This document shows, piece after piece, positions 9,357 through 18,205 of a stretch of DNA of 64,000 bases. The stretch is from Stenotrophomonas maltophilia (GTDB taxonomy: Bacteria > Pseudomonadota > Gammaproteobacteria > Xanthomonadales > Xanthomonadaceae). Position 1 is the first letter of the stretch, and every line of letters starts with the position of its first letter. Where the stretch lies: positions 26,432 to 90,431 of the forward strand of contig NZ_RAVT01000028.1 of NCBI RefSeq assembly GCF_013464915.1. Direction: 5' to 3'. The translations under genes and the position numbers were made by a program. Below the pieces are notes generated by a model. That model searched no databases. It saw only the letters and a program-made list of their open reading frames with translations, and was not told the DNA's origin.

Positions 9357-9488
9357 ATCCACCGCATCGGCGGTCACGACCAGCATCGATTGGCCCGATC
9401 ATTCCCGCTTGCCGGCATCTACGGTGAAGCCACTGTTGCGCCAGGGCCCACCTCGCGCAGCACCCTGTCTTCCCGCAGAGGCCAAGCC

Positions 9489-11315
9489 ATGAAAGAGACA
9501 CCTGAGCAAGCCGACTGGCGCCGCCAGATCAGCGGCGACCTGACCAAGAAGATCAACAGCGCGCAGACCTACCCGGACATCCGCAACGCCGTCATCAGAG
9601 CGCTGGCCGACATCGACGCGAAACTGCATGCCCTGTCCGAGGGCGTGCGCACCAAGTACCTGCTCCGACAGGACATGCCGCTGGTGCATTTCTACATCAA
9701 GGGCGGCAATGCCTTCGCCGCACGCATGGACATGTTGCAGAACCACAACGAGCACCTGTTCACCTCGGGTGACTCGGACTGGGATACGCAGATCGTGATC
9801 GACCCCTGGCTGCCAGGCGCGGTGCAGAACGAACTGCATGCCTTGATCGAAGATCTGGTGGTGGAAGAACTCACCATTGCCGGCCAGAACGTCGCACTCC
9901 TGATCGATCAGCTCGCAGCACAGAATGCGGCGTATCTGCTGCAGCCCCTTCCCAGGCCGCCGCAGCCCGCCGCTTCGCCGCTGGAACCGACGCCTCAGCC
10001 ATTGCCCCTCCCTCCAGGCCAGCCCGCGAACGTCACCTGGCGTGCCACCTGCGATCCCACCCAGGCACTGCGCCGTGTCTACAGCCGCGACACCACCGGG
10101 CTCACCCTTGATACCCGGCGCGACCTCACATCGCCTGGACGTGCGGCTCCACCGGGCATCATCCTGAACGACGCCATCCGGCCCTTCATCCTTTATCGGA
10201 TGGGTTACACCTGGCATGCCGAGCTGATCACCGCGCCGCCGAATCCACCTCAGACGGCACCCGCGACGCCCCGACCGATCCTGATGGAACTGATCGACGT
10301 CAGCCTGCCGCGCCGGAACTCGATCGAGGCAGTCACTGTCTGGTCGGAAATCGACCGTGGAAAACTGGTGATCGGCACCGATGGCGGGGCCCAGGATCCG
10401 GTCCGTCTGCCACTACCGGACATGGACTACCACCTGCGCGAGAACCTGGTGATGCTGTGTGAGATCGCCGTCGACCCCAACCGCCCCAGCGCGCGCAAGC
10501 GGCCCAAGCGGGTGGCGCGCGTAAACGAGATCTACACCCTGTACGCGGGCCAGGACCGTCTGGCGCAGTTCAAGAAGGTAGTCGACAGCATGGCCGGTGA
10601 AGAGGCCTCCGCCAACGCCAATGCGTCTGCCGACCAGCAGATCAATGGACTGACAGCGGTAGTGCAGCGGCGCATGCAGGACGCCAACGCCAGCTATGTG
10701 CAGAACAATCCAGCACCGGCGGTACTTCAGCGGATTGCCCAAGGACGCCAACGCGCACTGACCATCTTCGAGCTGCTCAAACAGTCCTTCACCGCCCCCG
10801 TCGACCCTTCCGCCATGTTCAGTGACGATCTGGTCCTGGTGCAGAGCCTGAAACAGAGCCCCTATCTGGACGTGCCACAGGTTCCGTTTACCGGTGTCGA
10901 CGTTGCGTTCATGGTGCGCGTCGACCAGAAGACACAGATGGCGTTCGATAAATGGGATTTCGCCCGGAAGCTGCAGGCGGTACTGCCCAAGGGAACCAAG
11001 GTCAGCGTGCGCAGCCACGCTTACAACACCCGGCGCGGCGGCAGCCTCAGTTATGAGGTCACTCTGGTAGTGCTGACCACCAACGCGGAACTGAAGGAGA
11101 ACAAGCGCGCGCTGGCCTTCATCACGCTCACCTCCGCCACCGAGATGGAGGCGCCTGGGCGACCGAGCCCGAACGACCCGACCGTGCGCTATGCCTCGCT
11201 CCAGGACATCGATGGTCAACGCAAGGCCGCTGCGGCCCTGCTGCACGATTTCGTGCTGCAACAACAACTTGGAAAGCAGCACGATGCCATCAGCGAGTTG
11301 CTGACACCGACGTGA
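9489..11315 (+). CDS. Large protein with nucleotidyltransferase-like motif, function unknown
   Basis: A 608-residue soluble protein without a signal peptide. Residues about 61-105 carry KGGNAFAARM followed by SGDSDWDTQIVID. This spacing of a GG element and a D-x-D-like strand is what nucleotidyltransferase-fold enzymes use to bind Mg-NTP. A proline-rich linker lies at about 155-180 (PRPPQPAASPLEP). The remaining 400 residues match nothing I know. It does not carry an obvious XVIPCD tail, so I do not call it a secreted effector. The start at ATG 9489 follows AGAGG. It stands alone between a TetR gene and an iron-regulated receptor. Confidence 0.7.
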   Translation: MKETPEQADWRRQISGDLTKKINSAQTYPDIRNAVIRALADIDAKLHALSEGVRTKYLLRQDMPLVHFYIKGGNAFAARMDMLQNHNEHLFTSGDSDWDTQIVIDPWLPGAVQNELHALIEDLVVEELTIAGQNVALLIDQLAAQNAAYLLQPLPRPPQPAASPLEPTPQPLPLPPGQPANVTWRATCDPTQALRRVYSRDTTGLTLDTRRDLTSPGRAAPPGIILNDAIRPFILYRMGYTWHAELITAPPNPPQTAPATPRPILMELIDVSLPRRNSIEAVTVWSEIDRGKLVIGTDGGAQDPVRLPLPDMDYHLRENLVMLCEIAVDPNRPSARKRPKRVARVNEIYTLYAGQDRLAQFKKVVDSMAGEEASANANASADQQINGLTAVVQRRMQDANASYVQNNPAPAVLQRIAQGRQRALTIFELLKQSFTAPVDPSAMFSDDLVLVQSLKQSPYLDVPQVPFTGVDVAFMVRVDQKTQMAFDKWDFARKLQAVLPKGTKVSVRSHAYNTRRGGSLSYEVTLVVLTTNAELKENKRALAFITLTSATEMEAPGRPSPNDPTVRYASLQDIDGQRKAAAALLHDFVLQQQLGKQHDAISELLTPT

Positions 11316-11391
11316 GATGCACGCTCCCGGCGCTGCCCACCCTGACCGGGCGGGCAGTGGCTGATCGACGAAGCGCCACCATGCCAATGCC

Positions 11392-11410
11392 AATGATATT
11401 CTTTCTCATT
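11392..11410. promoter_or_regulatory. Fur box
   Basis: AATGATATTCTTTCTCATT lies 23 bp before the receptor start. It matches the gammaproteobacterial Fur consensus as I know it (AATGATAATNATTCTCATT) at 17 of 19 positions, so the receptor should be repressed by Fe-Fur. Confidence 0.82.
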
Positions 11411-11433
11411 TGCACCCCCATACTGTCGCCCCC

Positions 11434-13566
11434 ATGGCCCTCCCATCGCTCTGCAGGCACCCCCTTTGCGCCGCTCTGGCCATTGCCCTGACACTCCCCG
11501 CCCATGCAGCGGATGATCCGCCGAAGGAGCTGGATGCCGTCCAAGTGCGCGGCCGCGCACAGACGCTGTACCGCGTGGACGACGCCGCCGTCGGCACCCG
11601 CACCGATACCCCGTTGCAGCTGGTGCCCCAGTCGATCCAGGTGGTGCCACGCGAGTTGATCGACGACCAGGCCGCGCGCCAGGTGACCGATCTCTATCGC
11701 AGCATCAGCGGCATCAGCTATTTCAGCTATGCCGGGGTGACCCTGCGCGGCTTCCGCCAGGAGAACGTGCTGTATGACGGTCTGCGCGGCGATCCCTATG
11801 CAGGCTTCTCGGTGCCGCAGCTGTTCAACATCGAACGCGTGGAGGTGCTGAAAGGACCGGCAGGTGCGCTGTACGGCGGCGGAGATGCCGGTGGCGTCAT
11901 CAACTATGTGACCCGCAAGCCCAAAGCCGCTGCCGAGCGCCGCATTGAGGTCCAGCTGGGCGACAAGGACTTCCGAGCCGGATCGATCGAGGGTACCGGG
12001 CCGTTGAATGCGGCCGGCAGCGTGCGCTATCGCGCCGGGCTCTATGCCGACAGTGAAAAAGGCGTGCGCTGGAACACCGACAGCGAGAGCGTGATCGGCG
12101 ATGCCTCGCTGGCCTTCGACGTCGGCCAGACCGGCGAACTGTTGCTGCAGTTCACTGACATCACCCAGAACCTTGGCGGCAACCGCCTGCGCGGCGTACC
12201 GGTCAACGATGCGGGCACTTTCCTGACCGACCGCCGCTGGAACCACAACGAGGCCAGCGACTTTCTCGACATGCGCGCCAAGGTGGCGCTGGCACAGTAT
12301 CGCTTCGCGCCGCTGGATACTCTGGACGTGGACTTCGCCGCCCGCTGGTTCAGCAACAACGAACACCAGATGTACCACGAGCCGATGGGCCTGATCGATC
12401 GCGACCGCGATGGCGTGGCCGAATGGATGACCCGCCAGCTGCGCAACCAGATCCGTGACAACGAAGCGTTCACTGCCAACGGCAATGCAGTCTGGCGGGT
12501 AACCACCGGCGCGGTGGAGCACAAGGTGCTGTTCGGCGCCGATGTATACCAGCTGGATGCGGATTTCACTGCACAGACCGCCAACAGCGCTGACCTTGCG
12601 CGCGGCGCGGGGCCGGTGCGGGGCATCGACCTGTTCAATCCGGTGTACGGCGCCAGCACATGGCATGACTACAACCTGGGCGCCCTGCCCTGGCGCAGCA
12701 CGTCCACCCGCAGCAAACGCCATGGTGGTTACCTGCAGGATGAGCTGGCGCTGGGCCCGCGCTGGCATGTGCTGGCCGGGCTGCGCTGGGATGGTTTCAA
12801 GGATGAGGATCGCATCGCTGGCAGCAGTGTCGAGGGCAACGATCTCAGCTGGCGGCTGGGCAGCACGTTCACCGTGCACGAAGGCTTGAATGTCTACGCC
12901 AACGTCGCCAGCGGTTTCGTGCCTCAGAGTGCCACCAACCAGAATCCGGCCGCCGGCGGACCGTTCGATGCCGAGCGCAGCAAGCAGTGGGAAGTGGGCA
13001 TGAAGTCGCTGCTGGCCGACCGCGTGACGTTGAACATGGCCGCCTACCGGATCGACCGCAGCAACATCGTGCAGGCCACTGGCGAAGTGATCGGTGGCGT
13101 GAGCCAGCTGGCCGCGCTGGGCCTGGTGCGCAGCACCGGGATGGAGCTGGACCTGCTGGCCGACCTCACCGAGCGCTGGGTGCTGAACCTGACTTACGCC
13201 TACAACGATGCGCGGGTGAAGGACGCCGGCCCGAACGGCATCACCAACGCCTCAGGCGACCGCTTCGCTAATGCGCCCCGCAACAAGCTGGGCCTATGGA
13301 CCCGCTACGACCTGCCAGCAATCAACTCCGCCATCGGCTTCGGGGCAGACCATGTGGGCGAGCGTGTCAGCCTGGATGGGCAGACGGTGAAGGCCTACAC
13401 GGTGTTCGACATGAGCTGGAAGACGACGTGGAAGCAGTGGCAGTTGCAGGCCAACGTGAAGAACCTGTTCGACAAGGTGTATGCGGCAAGTGGCTTCATC
13501 GAACGCAACGGGCATTTCCCCGGCGAGCCACGACGGGTGTATGTGCAAGCGGCCTACAGCTTCTGA
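11434..13566 (+). CDS. TonB-dependent siderophore receptor
   Basis: Outer-membrane gated channel for ferric siderophores, 710 residues. It has a signal peptide (ALAIALTLPAHA), a TonB-box-like DAVQVRG near residue 30, and a plug domain with VPQSIQVVPRELIDDQ and ERVEVLKGPAGALYGGG. A beta-barrel follows and ends in aromatic Phe (AAYSF), as outer-membrane proteins do. I prefer ATG 11434 to the TTG at 11410 because it gives a normal signal peptide. A Fur box sits just upstream. The plug matches the FpvA/FhuE/FecA-like TIGR siderophore group, but the ligand cannot be predicted. Confidence 0.93.
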   Translation: MALPSLCRHPLCAALAIALTLPAHAADDPPKELDAVQVRGRAQTLYRVDDAAVGTRTDTPLQLVPQSIQVVPRELIDDQAARQVTDLYRSISGISYFSYAGVTLRGFRQENVLYDGLRGDPYAGFSVPQLFNIERVEVLKGPAGALYGGGDAGGVINYVTRKPKAAAERRIEVQLGDKDFRAGSIEGTGPLNAAGSVRYRAGLYADSEKGVRWNTDSESVIGDASLAFDVGQTGELLLQFTDITQNLGGNRLRGVPVNDAGTFLTDRRWNHNEASDFLDMRAKVALAQYRFAPLDTLDVDFAARWFSNNEHQMYHEPMGLIDRDRDGVAEWMTRQLRNQIRDNEAFTANGNAVWRVTTGAVEHKVLFGADVYQLDADFTAQTANSADLARGAGPVRGIDLFNPVYGASTWHDYNLGALPWRSTSTRSKRHGGYLQDELALGPRWHVLAGLRWDGFKDEDRIAGSSVEGNDLSWRLGSTFTVHEGLNVYANVASGFVPQSATNQNPAAGGPFDAERSKQWEVGMKSLLADRVTLNMAAYRIDRSNIVQATGEVIGGVSQLAALGLVRSTGMELDLLADLTERWVLNLTYAYNDARVKDAGPNGITNASGDRFANAPRNKLGLWTRYDLPAINSAIGFGADHVGERVSLDGQTVKAYTVFDMSWKTTWKQWQLQANVKNLFDKVYAASGFIERNGHFPGEPRRVYVQAAYSF

Positions 13567-13624
13567 GGCAGGGCTGCGAACCATGATGACAGGGGGAGGT
13601 GGCTGCCCACCTCCCCTGCTGGCG

Positions 13625-13906
13625 TCAGTGCGAGCAGGCCACCAGCATCGAACGGGTAGCCATCTGGGTGGAGGTGAAGCCGTTCTTGTTGCCCACCGCG
13701 ATCGCGTTGCCGTCGTCGCCATCCTTGCTGAAGACCACATAGCCGCCGGGGCACATCTGCCCGGCCTTCTCGTAGCAGCCACTCCAGGAACTGGAGCCGC
13801 TGCAGTCGATGGAGACGCCACGCCGGCCATCGGGGGTGACGGTCATCCTGGCGGTGGTGCAGCCGCTCAGCGCGGCCACGAACAACAACGGAACGAACAA
13901 CTTCAT
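13625..13906 (-). CDS. Small putative lipoprotein
   Basis: A 93-residue lipoprotein with a lipobox LSGC at residues 13-16 after a hydrophobic signal. The mature part contains paired cysteines in DCSGSSSSW-like context (IDCSGSSSWSGCYEKAGQMC), a pattern seen in small enterobacterial and xanthomonad hypothetical lipoproteins. Convergent with the siderophore receptor gene. Function unknown. Confidence 0.75.
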   Translation of the reverse strand: MKLFVPLLFVAALSGCTTARMTVTPDGRRGVSIDCSGSSSWSGCYEKAGQMCPGGYVVFSKDGDDGNAIAVGNKNGFTSTQMATRSMLVACSH

Positions 13907-14115
13907 GGGTACTCCAGGGGTTGGGGATCAGCGGGAGGGCGCCAAGGCTGGAGTGCCCGGATTGCGCGAACCTTGCGCCGATGCCCTTCTTCGTGGGCAC
14001 AAGCGGCCTGCAGGGCGTCCGGAAGGCACGCCATGTTCACGCAATGTTCCTGTAATACGGTGCCGGCGCGTGCCGAACCGCCCCGCCACGCCCCCTTCCT
14101 GCGCAAGCCCTGCCG

Positions 14116-14790
14116 ATGCACATCCTGCTGATTGAAGACGAAGCCGAACTGGCCGCCACCCTGAAGTCCGCCCTGCAGCGTGAGCGCTACGTGGTGGACC
14201 TGGCCAACACCCTGGCGCTGGCCCGCGAAGCGGCCCTGTACGGATCGCACGACCTGGTGCTGCTGGACCGCACGCTGCCCGACGGCGACGGCCTGGGATT
14301 GATTTCACTGCTGCGCGAGCGCAACCCCGGGGTGCCGATCATCGTGCTGAGCGCGCTGGGGCAGCTGCCGGACCGCATCGCCGGTCTGGATGAGGGCGCG
14401 GACGACTATCTGGCCAAGCCCTTCGCACTGGAGGAACTGTTCGCCCGCATCCGCGCTGCGGGGCGCCGGCCGAGCGGCATGCAGGTAGAGCCGATAAGCA
14501 TCGGCCGGCTCCTGTTCGATCCTGCCTCGGGCGAGGCCAGCGTGGGCGGGCAGCGGCTGGAACTTCCGCGCCGCGAAATCCGTGTACTGACCGCGCTGGC
14601 CCGGCGGCTGGGCCGCACCGTGCTGCGCGAGTCGATTGAAATGGCGGTGTATGGATTCGATGACGGCATCCATTCAAATACGCTGGATTCGCACGTGTCG
14701 CGGCTTCGCCGCAAGCTGGCCGATGCCGATGCCCGGGTGGAGATCCACGCCATCCGCGGCGTCGGCTATCTGATGCGGGAAGCCAAGTAA
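14116..14790 (+). CDS. OmpR-family response regulator
   Basis: A 224-residue DNA-binding regulator. The receiver domain shows the acidic pair IEDEAE, the phospho-acceptor in LVLLDRTLPDGDGL (Asp about 51) and the conserved Lys in DDYLAKPF (about 101). The C-terminal winged helix has the recognition region SNTLDSHVSRLRRKL. Its stop codon overlaps the start of the kinase gene by one base, so the pair is translationally coupled. It lies upstream of macA-macB and probably regulates that pump, as the MacRS system does in Stenotrophomonas. Confidence 0.93.
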   Translation: MHILLIEDEAELAATLKSALQRERYVVDLANTLALAREAALYGSHDLVLLDRTLPDGDGLGLISLLRERNPGVPIIVLSALGQLPDRIAGLDEGADDYLAKPFALEELFARIRAAGRRPSGMQVEPISIGRLLFDPASGEASVGGQRLELPRREIRVLTALARRLGRTVLRESIEMAVYGFDDGIHSNTLDSHVSRLRRKLADADARVEIHAIRGVGYLMREAK

Positions 14791-16166
14791 TGGCGCGTCG
14801 TCCATCGTTGAAGCGCCCGCTGATCGTCAAAACGCTGATCTATCAGCTGCTGGCGTTGCTGGTGGCGTTCTTCGCGCTGCTGATGGTGCTGATACGTGCC
14901 GACAGCGGTGGCTACTACAGCATCCAGACCTTCGCACCGGTGGCTGCCGAGGCGGTGCACCGCGATCGCAATGGCGAGCTGTACGTGCAGCACACACCGG
15001 AACTTGCCGAGCTGCTGAAGATCGTTCCCGGTGCATGGTTCATCGCCGAGGATGAGCACGGCCAACACGTTACGTTCGGACCTGTGCCGCCGGCCTATGC
15101 CTCGCTGGTAGGCGCACTGGATGGCATCCCCTTTGGTGACCTGCGCGGGCGCGATCGCAGCGATGGCCTCGCCGTCGTGGTCCGCCAGCACAGTGGCCCG
15201 GCCGGCAAGCTGACCATCATGGCCCACGGCGAAACTGATACGCTGACCTGGCAGATGGCGCTGGCGGCACACATCATCACCCTGCCGATCTTCCTGCTGC
15301 TGGGCCTGGCCACCATCGTCCTGACACCGGTCATCGTAAGACGAGCCCTGGCCGGGGTGGAGCGCATCGCGCAGGAAGCCCGCAACATCTCAGCCAGCCG
15401 CCGCGGTGTCCGCCTGACCGAAACCGCTGTACCGGTAGAGATCGCTCCGTTGGTGGCAGCGGTGAATGAGGCGCTGGACCGGCTGGACGAGGGACACGAA
15501 CGGCAACGCCGCTTCATTGCCGCCGCCGCACATGAGCTGCGCACACCCATCGCGATTCTGAGGGTAAAGGTCGATGCGGCCGACGATGCCACCTCGCGCA
15601 GCCTGGCCGTGGAAGTGGCGCGCCTGGCGACGCTGGCAGAGCAGCTGCTGGATCTGCACCGCATGGACGAGGACGGGCCGAAGGAGACCATCAACCTGGC
15701 GCGGGTGGCCAAACGGGTGGCCGCTGATCTGGCGCCGCTGTTGATCCAGTCGGACAAGGCCGTAGCCGTGGCGGTGGAACCACACTTCCCGGTGTTCGGC
15801 GAGACCGGCGCGGTGGAACGTGTGATCTCCAACCTGGTACTGAATGCTGCCGAACATGGCGGACGCCAGATCGTCGTGCGCGTCCAGGGCAGCTGCCTGG
15901 AGGTCGAGGACGACGGCCCCGGCATACCGGTCGACCAGCGCGAGCGCGTCTTCGAACCCTTCCAGCGGCTGCGGCCACGACAGACAGGCGCAGGCCTGGG
16001 GCTGAACCTCGTACGTCAGGTGATCGACCGTCATGGCGGCCGCGTCACGATTCTGGATGCGCCTGGCGGTGGTGCTTTGATCCGTGTCGAGTTTCCACTG
16101 CACCCGGGTGTGACCCGCTCGCCACCCTTGGAGAACCGGGAACATCGCATGCACGTGGATAACTGA
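14790..16166 (+). CDS. Sensor histidine kinase
   Basis: A 458-residue membrane kinase with transmembrane helices near residues 15-35 and 155-180 bracketing a periplasmic sensor domain. A HAMP-like linker follows, then the H-box AAAHELRTPIAI (His about 249), the N-box NLVLNAAEHGG, and the G1/G2 boxes DDGPGIP and GAGLGLNLV. It is cotranscribed with the response regulator at 14116 (TAATG overlap). The periplasmic part should sense an envelope or drug signal. Partner promoters probably include the downstream pump operon. Confidence 0.93.
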   Translation: MARRPSLKRPLIVKTLIYQLLALLVAFFALLMVLIRADSGGYYSIQTFAPVAAEAVHRDRNGELYVQHTPELAELLKIVPGAWFIAEDEHGQHVTFGPVPPAYASLVGALDGIPFGDLRGRDRSDGLAVVVRQHSGPAGKLTIMAHGETDTLTWQMALAAHIITLPIFLLLGLATIVLTPVIVRRALAGVERIAQEARNISASRRGVRLTETAVPVEIAPLVAAVNEALDRLDEGHERQRRFIAAAAHELRTPIAILRVKVDAADDATSRSLAVEVARLATLAEQLLDLHRMDEDGPKETINLARVAKRVAADLAPLLIQSDKAVAVAVEPHFPVFGETGAVERVISNLVLNAAEHGGRQIVVRVQGSCLEVEDDGPGIPVDQRERVFEPFQRLRPRQTGAGLGLNLVRQVIDRHGGRVTILDAPGGGALIRVEFPLHPGVTRSPPLENREHRMHVDN

Positions 16167-16285
16167 CACCTGTCCATGCGTGGACGGCCGCGAGGACAGG
16201 CAAGGTTGCGGCAATGTTCGCTGCACAGCATCGGGGAGTGGCAGCTGCCCTGCCACCGCATTCCGATCTGACAGGAAGCCTGCAT

Positions 16286-16879
16286 GTGACCCAGGGAGCT
16301 CCTCCACCCTCCTCTTCCACGCGCACCGTGCCACCGCCGAATTCGCCAGACATCACGGCTGCTGCATGGAATCGCCGCCCACGCAATGGCCGCGCGATCG
16401 GCCTGGAGCATTGGCCGCGTTGGCTACGGGCAATTCCCGAGGTCGAGCGCGCTGGCGTACTGATGCGGCTGTTCGGCGCCTTGTTTCTGCTGCTTCCCGG
16501 CATTGCGCTGGTGGCTTCAACGTATCGGCACGCGAATGCAGCGGCGGCCGCCGCCGTGTTCCTGTTCGTCACGGTGCATGCAGCCCTGCATGGCTTGGCG
16601 GCATGGCGAGCGGCAACCACGCGCCCAACTCCGCCGATACTGCGCTTTCTGGAAGGCCAAGCTGCCGGAGTAATGATTGCCAGTGCGCTTCTGATCGCCA
16701 TCGGTGCAGGGATGACGAAGCTGCCTGTTTCACCCTTGTTCTGGTTGCTGGCCGGCACGGTGAGTCAACTCTTCGGTGCGCGAATGGCAGGCCAGCGGCT
16801 GCGCAACGCGTTGCTGGTGCTCGGTAGCGCTTTGCAGTTCATCGCCGTAGCACTGTTCGCCCTTCTTGCCGCAGGCTGA
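16286..16879 (+). CDS. Membrane protein between the two-component system and macA
   Basis: A 197-residue protein with four hydrophobic helices in its C-terminal two thirds. I place the start at GTG 16286, preceded by AGGAAG at good spacing; an ATG at 16214 opens the same frame but has no ribosome-binding site. The first 60 residues are Pro/Ser-rich and likely cytoplasmic. No known domain. Its place between kinase and pump genes suggests an accessory role in the same response. Confidence 0.6.
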   Translation: MTQGAPPPSSSTRTVPPPNSPDITAAAWNRRPRNGRAIGLEHWPRWLRAIPEVERAGVLMRLFGALFLLLPGIALVASTYRHANAAAAAAVFLFVTVHAALHGLAAWRAATTRPTPPILRFLEGQAAGVMIASALLIAIGAGMTKLPVSPLFWLLAGTVSQLFGARMAGQRLRNALLVLGSALQFIAVALFALLAAG

Positions 16880-17014
16880 CACAGCGATAGGCCCGCAAGG
16901 TTCACGCAACCCAGCGCATCGAGACTCGACGGCCATCCACGCCTGCCACGGCAGACGTGCGCTTCTTCTGCCGCGAGGACCACCGATGACCTGTCTCTTC
17001 TGGATGCTGCGCCG

Positions 17015-18205
17015 ATGAGCGCCGTGCCGCGCAAGCGCCGCCGCGCGCTCATCATTGCTGCCACTGTGCTGTGCAGCACACTGATTTTGTTTGCATGGTT
17101 GCGTCCCGCGCCACCACCGCAACTTCAGCTTGCGCCGGTCGTTCGCGGCAACATCGAACAGGTGGTGGAAGCCACCGGCACGTTGAAGCCCTCGCGACTG
17201 GTAAGCGTTGGTGCCCAGGTATCCGGCCGCATCGAGACTCTGCATGTGAAGCTGGGCGACAAGGTGAAGGCCGGTGATCCGATTGCCGATATCGATTCGC
17301 GCACCCAGCGCAATGCATTGCTGAGCGCGCAGGCCGCACAGCGCACCGCGCGTGCCAACCGCGATGCGCTGGCCACCGACCTGCGCCAGTTCGAGCTGGC
17401 ACTGCATCGGCAGCAGCAGCTGGTGGCCTCGCAACTGGTGGCCCGCGCCGACTTCGATGCAGCCAGGGCCAAGGTCGACGCCACCCGGGAACAGATTGCT
17501 GCGCTGGACGGTGAGGTTGTGCGCCGACAGACCGACGTCGATGTCGCCCAAACCAATCTGGAATACACCCGCATCACCGCTCCCACCGACGGCACCGTGC
17601 TGGCCGTGGTCGCGCGACAGGGGCAGACCGTGAACGCAGTACAGAGCGCACCGACCATCGTGATACTGGGCAACCAGGACGTGATGACGGTATACGCGGA
17701 AATTTCCGAGGCCGACGTCGTTCACACGTCTGTTGGCCAGGAGGCATTCTTCACCATCCTGGGTGATGCCGGCCGCCGCTACAGCAGCAGGTTGCGTGAT
17801 ATCGCACCGGCGCCGGAATCGATCACCAATGAAGACAGCCCCAGCCTGGCTTCACCGGCAGCGTCGGGCGGCAGCCGCACGGCCATTTACTACAACGGGC
17901 AGTTCGACGTGAACAACGCCGACGGCCGCCTGCGCAGCTACATGACCGCGCAGGTCCGCATCGTGCTGGGACGCGTCAACGACGTACTGACCATTCCTTC
18001 GGCCGCATTGGGTGCGCGCGCTGCCGATGGCAGCTACAGTGTTCTGGTACGTGGCGCCGACGGCCACGCAAGCGCGCGGCGCATCACCACCGGGCTGGAC
18101 GATCAGATCCGGGTGGAAGTACGCAGCGGGCTGAAGGAAGGCGAACAGGTCGTGCTGGCGCAGGCCAGCGACGAAGCGACCATCACACCCGTGCAGCCGA
18201 AATGA
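17015..18205 (+). CDS. macA: MacA-like periplasmic adaptor
   Basis: A 396-residue membrane-fusion protein with an N-terminal membrane anchor (residues 11-28). It has the biotinyl-lipoyl halves VGAQVSGRIETLHVKLGDKV and NLEYTRITAPTDGTVLAVVA, joined by a helical hairpin with heptad character (90-165), and a beta-barrel/membrane-proximal region to the C-terminus. It links the MacB ATPase to an outer-membrane TolC-type channel. Its stop overlaps the macB start in an ATGA, so both are made together. No outer-membrane partner gene follows, unlike the MacABC arrangement I know from S. maltophilia, so the channel is probably encoded elsewhere. Confidence 0.88.
   Translation: MSAVPRKRRRALIIAATVLCSTLILFAWLRPAPPPQLQLAPVVRGNIEQVVEATGTLKPSRLVSVGAQVSGRIETLHVKLGDKVKAGDPIADIDSRTQRNALLSAQAAQRTARANRDALATDLRQFELALHRQQQLVASQLVARADFDAARAKVDATREQIAALDGEVVRRQTDVDVAQTNLEYTRITAPTDGTVLAVVARQGQTVNAVQSAPTIVILGNQDVMTVYAEISEADVVHTSVGQEAFFTILGDAGRRYSSRLRDIAPAPESITNEDSPSLASPAASGGSRTAIYYNGQFDVNNADGRLRSYMTAQVRIVLGRVNDVLTIPSAALGARAADGSYSVLVRGADGHASARRITTGLDDQIRVEVRSGLKEGEQVVLAQASDEATITPVQPK

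Noticed and set aside
11290..12879. 529-codon open frame on the minus strand
   Set aside because: Lies opposite the TonB receptor gene, whose domains are unambiguous; the product has no family features.
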